A DNA stretch of 41,099 nt from a virus, in the IMG/VR virus record IMGVR_UViG_3300001680_000219, positions 1 to 41,099 of that record. The stretch is one strand, 5' to 3'. Each line of letters starts with the position of its first letter. Positions within the stretch are counted from its first letter, which is position 1. The notes below the pieces were generated by a model. It ran no database searches. It was not told where the DNA came from and saw only the letters and a program-made list of their open reading frames with translations. The position numbers and the translations under genes were made by a program. Shown one piece after another: positions 16,801 to 23,800 of this stretch.

Positions 16801-19800
16801 TCAATCCATGGTCTGCTCTCATTGAAATACATTGTAAACCTGAATTGTCAATAAATCCTGCTTCTACAAGGTTGTCCCAACCACCGCCTGGAATTGCTTT
16901 AATACCAGCAGCGTGCATATACATAGGTTGTGGATTACCTGAAATTGGATCCGTTTCAATAATATGACCAGACGGACTCCATGCATTATTAATAAACTTA
17001 TACGTACCACCACGGTATAAATCAAAACCACCGTTAGTACCGTCATTACCACCAAATGATGCTTCATCTGCCTCTTCAATTTGATAAGGAGCATAAACGT
17101 CTGATGTATGATCCCACCAAGACCAATACCAAGGTGAATCTTGAGCACCCTCAACAGTAGTAATTGTTGAGTCTGCCCATGTAATTGTAGTTTGTGTATC
17201 AACCGTAATTTCCATATTATCGGTTGGACCATAACCATCACCAATAGCAATAACCGTATGGTCTAACATCTCACCAGGAAGTTCTGATGGAGTATATGGT
17301 TGTGCACCTGAAGGAAGTTGTACAACATCACCAACGGATAATCCGTGGTTTAATGATTTAACTGTACGAGGTCTAGACCACAGTAACTGAATACCAGTTC
17401 CTGCAACAGTGTCCCCTACATGGTTTGTAATATCTCTTTCTACCTGTAAACGGTAAGAAGCAAGGTCTGCCACAACTGTGTACTCTTCGATAACATCGTT
17501 AGTAGTAGGTGTAGTTCCTTGTGAATTTTGTAATGGGTAAACAACAACTTCTGTTAATGCGAAATGATCAGCATCGATAATGTAGTCAATATAATAGTTA
17601 GTATTACCATGATGAATGCCATTGTAAACGTTTTCGAAATGTACTCTGTCTCCAGGGTATAATCCGTGAGCATCAGACTCAATACCTTTTTCTTTCTTCA
17701 CATAACCGTTAATATCAGTAAACGGTGTTGCAATTGATGTTGGATTTAAATCGTCACCACCAATAGCAAAATTATACCAACCAATGTTAAATTGGTCTGA
17801 ACCTGGATACCAAACTCTATCAAAGTCGTGAATATGTTGGTCAATTTCAATAATCAAGTAAACGTCATTTATAGGATCTAAACAACCAAATTCTACTGTA
17901 TGGAAATGTTGTGGATCTGAAGTACCAAAATCAGAAGTTCTAATCATAGTAGTACCACTGGTTGCACTCCAAGTACCGTCAGCGTCTTGAGTAGTACCGA
18001 TTAATGGACTTGCTTTCAAGGTAGCCTCATCAATTTCAGAAACTAACAATTCGTGATAGTGACCGAAGTTTACTAATTCAATTTTTGTTCCACCCGAAAT
18101 TTCAATATACTCATCCATGCCGTGAGTATGACTACCTGTCATACCAACTAATATCATTCCACCAGCACCGTCATTTGCAGAGGCACTCCAGTCGAATGTC
18201 GCAACGTGTGTATGTCCTGAATCTTCAGACGTAGTAATTAATGTAGCACTTGATGCCAAAATTTGTACATATTCAGCAGGAGTGATTGTAGCAGTATGGG
18301 TATGTCCAATTTGATAAACATCGTTAAAGAATACGTCAATTCTTTCAGAACCTTTAGCAACACCAGTTACGATATATTCTTCCCACTTTCTTTCACCAAC
18401 ACCAACAGAACCATCTCCAGAACCATAACCTGAACCACCATCAACTAAAGTGATAGAATAAATATAACCATCAATCTCACCTGTGGCAGTAGCCGAAACT
18501 GTTGGGTTGCCACCAATAAATGTAATAACTGGAGGATTATGATAACCAGTACCCAGATCGGTAATAGTAATTGTGTCTATTTCTCCTTCTGCTGTAATTG
18601 TAGCAGTTGCAACAGCTTGTGTTGTCAATTGTGGAGCACGCCAGATCGATCCAGTAACTCCGTCACCAGCAACACAAGAAATTTCGTCTGTGTATTGTGG
18701 ATCGTCACAATAAGCATCCGGACCGAATTGAGGTACGTCTGGAGCAGAAATTTGTATAGTTGGTACTGATTGATAACCAGCTCCAACATCTGTTAATTCT
18801 ATTACTGTCAGAGAACCGTTAAATTCTAATGTACCTGTTGCGCCAGAACCTCCACCACCAGTTATGTACATTTGAGGTTTAGAACTATAATCACTACCTG
18901 GACCTATCAGTTGGATATTATCCACAGAACCCGCAACAACTGTAGCAGTAGCAGTAGCAAACACAGTGTCTACTTCTACACCACCATCAAATGTTACCAA
19001 CATAGGAACACCAGCATCTGGGTTAGTTTCAATTTCACCCGATTGGAATGTAACTAAGTTGTTAATAGATAAATCATGGTATAACGATTCAACCGCAGTT
19101 TGATCACCTGCACCACCTAAAGAAGTACATGTATTGAGCAATACTAAGTTAATAAAGTATGAATTTGCTAAAGATGGTAGGTCTACCATAGAACCATAAT
19201 TAATAGGCATCTTAATAGTATCGCCAGGATTCAATCCGTGGCCAACAGCATAAACAAACCTATGATTAGTAGTAGTTGATAAACGTCCTTCCTCTAATGG
19301 ATGGAATGTGCAATGGAAGTAAACGTCGTGGTATCCGTCAACAACCCACTCCCATGTATCTCCTGGATTCATATCCGGAGAAGCAAATGAAATATTATCG
19401 TCCGAAACTGCGTTGTGTACTAAATAGTTACCAATTGGATTTGTAAATATTAATGTATCGCCTTCACGTGCTTCTACATGGTAAGGAATAATAGAGTGAA
19501 TTTGAGTATTTGGGTCTACTAAATTTCCTGCATCCCATACTGCATTAGTTGAATAACATTCTTCTTGGTCTACAGCACCGTTTCCTGGGTATCCGTCACC
19601 GTCGTCATCACAGTAAAAACTTGAAGTTCCTGGATCATAATTCCATACGGCATCGTCAGCACTACATGCTGCTTCCATTGCAGGCAAGGCAAGTTGATAG
19701 TCTACTGAATTGTCCCATGCAACAACAACGCCATCACAAGTAGGCAATACTAAGTTATCGTCTTCGACAACTGAAATAACAATTTGTTGAGGGTCTGGAC

Positions 19801-20425
19801 CACCACCAGCTTCAGAGAATACTGTATCGTCAGTAGATAGTTGATCAACCATATTCTCACCACCACTAGGTAAATCCCAATTTACTGGGTTTACCGTAAG
19901 GTCGTATGAGAATTTATATTGTGTGTTTGGTTTTAATTGAGTTTCAAACCAAGAAATAGCAGTCTGCAATCCATCTGTATAAGCGCGGAGGATTTGAGTT
20001 CCTTCAGTAGTCAATACGTCAAATTGGTATGCAATACCATTTGCCCAAGGACGTGCTAAATCAACTGGAACGTCAAAACCAGAATTCTTTACTAATTCAA
20101 TTTCAAATGCATCAGAACTAAAAGACGAGTTCTGTACTAAGTTAGGTGTGTTGTATGTAACGTCAAAGCCACCATTAGTGACTAATTCAATAGGGTTTAC
20201 AAACTGAGCAGATCTAGTAGCAACATTAAGAATAAATTCTTTATATTCAGGCATATGTTCTAAGTTTTCCATCACTTCTAGTGATTTCAACATAAGAGCC
20301 ATATCCTTAACCAATAGGTCCGGAGATGATAATTTAATGTTTAAAGAATCTAAAAAATCAGATTTCTGTTGCTCAATAGTATTAAGTTCAGTTAATGTGA
20401 ACTTATGTCCAGTATAATGTGCCAT
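13880..20425 (-). CDS. Giant fibre-like virion protein with cupredoxin, HxH and carbohydrate-binding-like domains
   Basis: 2181 residues. N-terminal 85 residues are helical; then CBM-like openings (VTNGGFDV, LVKNSGFDVP) lead jelly-roll domains. Cys-G-W modules lie at about 252-298 and 570-595. Cupredoxin-like domain A is at about 308-380 (GDTLIFTN, LVHNAV, HCTFHP). GxGY beta-repeats are at about 480-680, and HxH modules at about 705-870 (GHTHT, GHTHV, GSHTHG, GHYHE). A degenerate cupredoxin-like start (LYRGGTYKFINNAW) is at about 1133. Cupredoxin-like domain C is at about 1328-1445, with GHPIYV and YYQCAWHASMMG. From 1500 on, several jelly-roll/CBM-like domains follow and another HxH module at about 1840-1910. 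No T4 orthologue is recognised. The gene follows a 67-aa gene with a 19-base gap. A long, host-contacting fibre is the likeliest role, inferred from size, domain types and position. Confidence 0.65.
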   Translation of the reverse strand: MAHYTGHKFTLTELNTIEQQKSDFLDSLNIKLSSPDLLVKDMALMLKSLEVMENLEHMPEYKEFILNVATRSAQFVNPIELVTNGGFDVTYNTPNLVQNSSFSSDAFEIELVKNSGFDVPVDLARPWANGIAYQFDVLTTEGTQILRAYTDGLQTAISWFETQLKPNTQYKFSYDLTVNPVNWDLPSGGENMVDQLSTDDTVFSEAGGGPDPQQIVISVVEDDNLVLPTCDGVVVAWDNSVDYQLALPAMEAACSADDAVWNYDPGTSSFYCDDDGDGYPGNGAVDQEECYSTNAVWDAGNLVDPNTQIHSIIPYHVEAREGDTLIFTNPIGNYLVHNAVSDDNISFASPDMNPGDTWEWVVDGYHDVYFHCTFHPLEEGRLSTTTNHRFVYAVGHGLNPGDTIKMPINYGSMVDLPSLANSYFINLVLLNTCTSLGGAGDQTAVESLYHDLSINNLVTFQSGEIETNPDAGVPMLVTFDGGVEVDTVFATATATVVAGSVDNIQLIGPGSDYSSKPQMYITGGGGSGATGTLEFNGSLTVIELTDVGAGYQSVPTIQISAPDVPQFGPDAYCDDPQYTDEISCVAGDGVTGSIWRAPQLTTQAVATATITAEGEIDTITITDLGTGYHNPPVITFIGGNPTVSATATGEIDGYIYSITLVDGGSGYGSGDGSVGVGERKWEEYIVTGVAKGSERIDVFFNDVYQIGHTHTATITPAEYVQILASSATLITTSEDSGHTHVATFDWSASANDGAGGMILVGMTGSHTHGMDEYIEISGGTKIELVNFGHYHELLVSEIDEATLKASPLIGTTQDADGTWSATSGTTMIRTSDFGTSDPQHFHTVEFGCLDPINDVYLIIEIDQHIHDFDRVWYPGSDQFNIGWYNFAIGGDDLNPTSIATPFTDINGYVKKEKGIESDAHGLYPGDRVHFENVYNGIHHGNTNYYIDYIIDADHFALTEVVVYPLQNSQGTTPTTNDVIEEYTVVADLASYRLQVERDITNHVGDTVAGTGIQLLWSRPRTVKSLNHGLSVGDVVQLPSGAQPYTPSELPGEMLDHTVIAIGDGYGPTDNMEITVDTQTTITWADSTITTVEGAQDSPWYWSWWDHTSDVYAPYQIEEADEASFGGNDGTNGGFDLYRGGTYKFINNAWSPSGHIIETDPISGNPQPMYMHAAGIKAIPGGGWDNLVEAGFIDNSGLQCISMRADHGLIISSGDHNDFVNNEEEPGTWVSDQAFPHCMGLNGWCEELDVSGWYYNGEDDETLCLALNPTEDPGLAQWRTSQWVGNFAKEFTWKVPEDFGLTGSDGVSGLGPFVPPGEVNGAGMIEGTNRTINLYRGGTYTFKINSAGHPIYVTTDDGSHFTPGAWFGEYLLGVQNSRAEEGLGDQTEGDILDLWGVDDDGVTKYDTMTWTVPEVSPDVMYYQCAWHASMMGQFNILDLPVVNAGDDIVVYFHHGQDNMYTPLHIRDKILVDNGTGPDYFQVQPEPENGFPVKGTQADILNTGNQLTATGAGAIPVIQAMNIELGTIQYIEPLSMIPGIGSEQFLVTNDVSGLAKVYFSVDIDKRSDIELSNVTFKEVVWTETGSWSVSGGSAFTTNTDAAYIEQLVTGTIEDGVTYEVQYDIIESFKDQYGAEIGNITANLIGDTTVQGTANTQVGHYTETLIAPTNTTLLRLTNAGQGKIDNVSIKERVTGQNAWSMGEGWTSDGAKAYLDGSISSATEVSQTVSIDTGKLYEVKYSLGDVDNDNNGMTGRMRVALGTNPSNLISNWNFDITDPVLVNWVMGDDTVSIIEDTLNFNSSSDATAVYTLSNALVGGVKYEVSLDLDLIEDNILNFQVGPGPTGTHSHTFQMTQSQADWISFDSVRSLTFAQTDGYHAETYTHEFTIKYANINGIDQFYISEQSNPEGHDELTLISTIINTPTVEVVINGTVVVSSNSSGIHNLDFIGTASNTITINLNGSGAINSIKLVEEAIPVIDANTDGLNQDGDKVFHVRAGSYDQKVHFIGDVDDNRPEENNPYYSNVGFEGSIDNVSIREIIENWTFAPQQDGVAYVDQITQQIYTSGTGINNRGIAHITFEMEAGMNYKISFKVDRPTDSILKLGPTPDSDTYGSMIVEDTMTSGVYDETRDFVITAPIAGTAYLTLSTTGNGFTYWDDISVKTIPNLSSDEYLLVVKKDGKQII
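14695..14900 (-). other. HxH module, type 2, in the 2181-aa protein
   Basis: Codes for HSHTFQMTQSQ, then a YHAETYTHEFTIKY segment and SNPEGHDEL. The 2784-aa protein has a close relative at 30310-30520 (GHTFSLTGSQ, HAEFYTHLFTV, TNPEGHDTL), so the module is shared between two virion proteins. Confidence 0.7.
16105..16445 (-). other. Cupredoxin-like domain with a complete type-1 copper ligand pattern
   Basis: Residues of about 1328-1445 of the 2181-aa protein contain LYRGGTYTFKINSAGHPIYV (N-terminal His ligand in GHPIYV) and, about 90 residues later, VMYYQCAWHASMMGQFNI with Cys-x2-His and a Met 3-4 residues on. This is the ligand order of blue-copper proteins. Confidence 0.7.
18110..18320 (-). 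other. HxH module, type 2, in the 2181-aa protein (second region)
   Basis: Codes for GHTHTATITPAEYVQ, SGHTHVATFDWS and GSHTHGMD, three HxH motifs spaced by about 25-30 residues. The 1189-aa protein carries the same arrangement at 10590-10780. Confidence 0.7.
19288..19500 (-). other. Cupredoxin-like domain with His, Cys, His but no obvious axial Met
   Basis: Residues of about 308-380 of the 2181-aa protein read EGDTLIFTNPIGNYLVHNAV, then NPGDTWEWVVDGYHDVYFHC and TFHPLEEGRL. Ligands His, Cys and His of a blue-copper site are present; the position of the Met ligand holds Leu/Glu. Confidence 0.7.
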
Positions 20426-20444
20426 TCTTTCTATCCCTTAAATA

Positions 20445-20648
20445 TTAATTTTCTGTTTCGCCAGAGTAGTTCAGTTGCATTGAAGTTTTTACCCAAACAT
20501 CACTAACACCCAACATATCAAACTCTTGCATTCTAACAAAATTATTCTGCTGTTGAATCATAAGGTTCGTGCGCTCCCTCCACTCTTTAAAAGTGTCGTC
20601 CTTTCTAACATATGGTATTTGAGTAAAACCTGTGTCTTCTGTCGCCAT
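20445..20648 (-). CDS. Small structural-block protein, unknown function (67 aa)
   Basis: A 67-residue protein that I do not recognise. It is mainly polar and predicted helical in the middle (EWRERTNLMIQQQNNFVRMQ), with a short beta-like end (WVKTSMQLNYSGE). It has no membrane segment or signal peptide. A good Shine-Dalgarno (GAGGTTATCA) precedes its ATG, and it sits 12 bases after the other 67-aa gene and 19 bases before the 2181-aa gene. Small genes in this place in marine T4-like phages are usually annotated as virion-associated or hypothetical; a connector or assembly factor for the giant fibre is only a guess. The reading frame is real by spacing and codon use. Confidence 0.6.
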   Translation of the reverse strand: MATEDTGFTQIPYVRKDDTFKEWRERTNLMIQQQNNFVRMQEFDMLGVSDVWVKTSMQLNYSGETEN

Positions 20649-20660
20649 TGATAACCTCTA

Positions 20661-20864
20661 TTATCTGCCCAATAAATCTCTTACTAAAGTCTTCAATTCG
20701 AAAACCTCATTCCTTAAACTATTTATAACTTTTTTAGAATCCTTCTGCGTTTGAACTGAATTCTTTTGATTTTCTAATATTTTTTTCCTATTCGCATAGG
20801 CATCCGTATCTGTAAATACTACAGCACCAGTATAAGGGTCTTTTACATATCTTTGTTCTTTCAT
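20661..20864 (-). CDS. Small coiled-coil-like protein, unknown function (67 aa)
   Basis: A 67-residue protein. The N-terminus (RYVKDPYTGAVVFTDTDAY) is compact and the C-terminal 45 residues form a strongly charged helix with a likely coiled coil (KKVINSLRNEVFELKTLVRD). This is typical of small trimerising or scaffold proteins, but no family is recognised. AAGGAGAT lies at good distance before the ATG, and the gene begins 10 bases after the 1814-aa gene ends. A late promoter octamer lies inside the coding sequence (20720-20727). Its place between baseplate and fibre genes suggests a fibre-attachment or assembly role, which is inference. Confidence 0.6.
   Translation of the reverse strand: MKEQRYVKDPYTGAVVFTDTDAYANRKKILENQKNSVQTQKDSKKVINSLRNEVFELKTLVRDLLGR
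20720..20727 (-). promoter_or_regulatory. T4-type late promoter TATAAATA inside a small gene
   Basis: Exact TATAAATA followed by GTTTAAGG on the minus strand, inside the 67-aa gene and 72 bases before the next start (20648). It would allow separate late transcription of the next 67-aa gene and the 2181-aa gene. The same TATAAATAGTTT extension occurs before gp8. Confidence 0.45.
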
Positions 20865-20874
20865 ATTAATCTCC

Positions 20875-23800
20875 TTATGTCATTGCTAATACACGCAATT
20901 CTCTAATTGCAGGCAAGTAGCACGGGTTAGTTGTATGTAATTCTATCTTAATTCTAAATGAATCAAATTCATCTACAACTTTCTTCAACGGTTTGAATGT
21001 ATGTTCTACGAATTCCATATTAGTAACAACTGTTGTGTTAGTAATAGCAACACCAGAGTCTTTCATTTCTCTCCATTCGATTGGTGGTAATTCAATAACA
21101 GCAAGTCCACTTCCGTAATCTTCATGGTCCACTGCAACAATAGAAGTTATTTCCAAAATAGGAACTGCTTCTTTACCGAAAGTTCCATCAGGTAATGCTA
21201 CCTTAATCCAAAAGTGTCTGTCTAAATCGTCATCCCAAGTACCAAACCAAATATCACCAACTGTATAGTTATTAATATCAGTACCCGAACCACCACTAGT
21301 GACATCGTGAGATACACCATCTAAGTCATAATGTGAAACAAAACATCCTTGTTGAATTGCTTTCATATCCGACATATCTGCTATGTACATACGTGTTAAA
21401 TTAGTAGGTTCATCATCTCCATCTATATAAGTTGTAGACACATGACTAGAACCACTACCAACCGAACCGACAACACCCGTCCAATTGTTTTGAGTTGAAT
21501 TTTGGTTAGTAATAATTGCCTCAGGAGAGAAAGAACCTGCAGGATAAACCCAAGCATATTGTTCTTCAAAATCGTTTACGTCAAAATCACCATGAGTAAT
21601 AATATTTGCATATGGAGTTATATCCATATATCTAGGAATAACTGTTCCTGTGTCATAGAATACTTTCATGTAAGTGTTAGGAACTTCTTGAATGGATAAC
21701 CACATAATTAAATCTGCAGCAGGGTTTGCTAATTGAATAAACTTAGAAACATAAATACCTTTCTGATTCTTTACTAGACTAGCACTGTCTGAAATAACAT
21801 TGTTCTGAACAACAGTACTCATTCTTTCTAAATTGATTACAGGAGAAATATTAGCATTAGTAGAAGTATATCTAGCAGTATATGAAATAGGTGCATATTG
21901 ATAACCAGCTGCGATTGTATTAGCACCGATTAGTGTTACTTGTTGTTCTAAAACAACATCTTCTTTATCTAATAAACCGTCATATATGTTATTAGTATCA
22001 CCATTAACAATTGCTTCGAATGCAACGTTAGTTCCTTGTAACACCATTGGTGAAAAACTAGGTGTGAATGAAGTAATCTCTTTAGTTCCTTCAAACCCTT
22101 TCATATCGAGTTGTAAAGTTCCTTCTGCTCCAGTATCAAACGAACATTTGTTTAATTTGAATTTAACGTCTTTATTCTGTTCGGCAGTCCAAGTAGTATT
22201 GTTCTGTGAAGTAAACATAGAACCAAGATACGGTTGTGAACTAATACGATTACCAGTAGCAAGGTCATTTTCACCTAATTCTGAAATAAAGATATTGTAA
22301 TTTAATGAATCTGAAATAAGAACGAAACAATATTCTGTATCGTTCATTAAGTAAATAGGGTCTGCGAATTGGAAACGAGTATTAGCAGTACCGTCACCAG
22401 ATACAACAACGTCATCCGGATACAACATTATTGATGCCATCGGTATTGGCGAAGGCGTAGGATATCCATTCTCCATAGGTCTAATTTCGCAACGTACTGG
22501 AGTTCCCTCTGTGTCTTTAGACCAGAAATATACATCAACAGAGTCTACAAATACACCACCCACTTCTCCGGTAACTAAGAAAGACTCAGATACTGGGTCA
22601 TACCACTCCGTGACCATCTTAGATTCAGTAGTAGTTGTTGTACCACCTCCACGTTTAACTGTTCTAGTGCCACCAGTTAATGTTTGGTTTTGACTTAATG
22701 CTTCATTTACTGTGACATTTTCTAAGGTAGAAAGAATTGTTTTCTCTCTAGTCTTTAATGTACCAGCAGAAGTATAAACTGCATTACCTTGAGTCGTCAT
22801 GTCAGTATCAAAACTGTCCATCATTTCTAATACTTTAGAACCTGTTCTGAAACGAACTCCATCAAGACCCTCAGACGGAATAGTAAATACAACGTTATCT
22901 AATCTTCCGTAAGCATCTGTTACTACTGGTTGTGCTTGAACACCACCATTTGGTGTTACGTAGTTATCAACTACTACACCATCAAATTTAAAGTGCATCT
23001 GAGTATTTGGTTTAAGTTTATGTGCTTCAATTGAAATATCTTTAGACCTCATAAACTCAATAGCAGAAGTGTCAATAAGTAAATCACTAACCTCTGTTCT
23101 AATATCATTTGTTTGTAACCAACTTCTTTCGCCAGTACGTACTTGATTAGTAGATTGTTGTTGACGTTGACTCCAAGACTCGGCAGTTCTAGTAATTTCT
23201 CTCCAAATTCTTCTTTGACGTGTAATACCATGGTCTTTAGGTGCAAATAGTCCATTCTCCCACTGCCAATTAATATCTGCAGCACCACCGAAGAATCCGC
23301 CAGATAACCTACCACGGTTTCCTACACCTCTTACTGATTCAATACCACCAGCAGCGTCAATGTCGAATTTTCCACCAGTGTCTGCCCAACCTGTCCAAGT
23401 AGTCTGCCATGCGTTCCATCTTGTTTGAGTGCCAAAGTCAACACGTGCTTGCGTGACGGCATTATTATTTTCGTTTTGAACGATAACATCAGGAACATAA
23501 GTTTCTTCAAACCAAGTATCAGTAGATGGTGATATTGTAACAAAACCAATCCACGATTTACGTGCATATGGATTGAGATTAATAACTTGAGAACCAAAAC
23601 TTTGTGAAATCCAACCCTCAATAACGTTAAAGTCTAACGTATATGTAAGGTTATTTTTCTTCATTCCTGTCATTACACCAGATTCAAAATCCATTCCGGC
23701 CATAGTGAAAGGTGTTGTACAAATTCCTGCTTCTGGGAATATTGAAACATAATAATCTTCATTAGTAATATCTCCAATTCCATGGTCGTGGAATGGGTCA

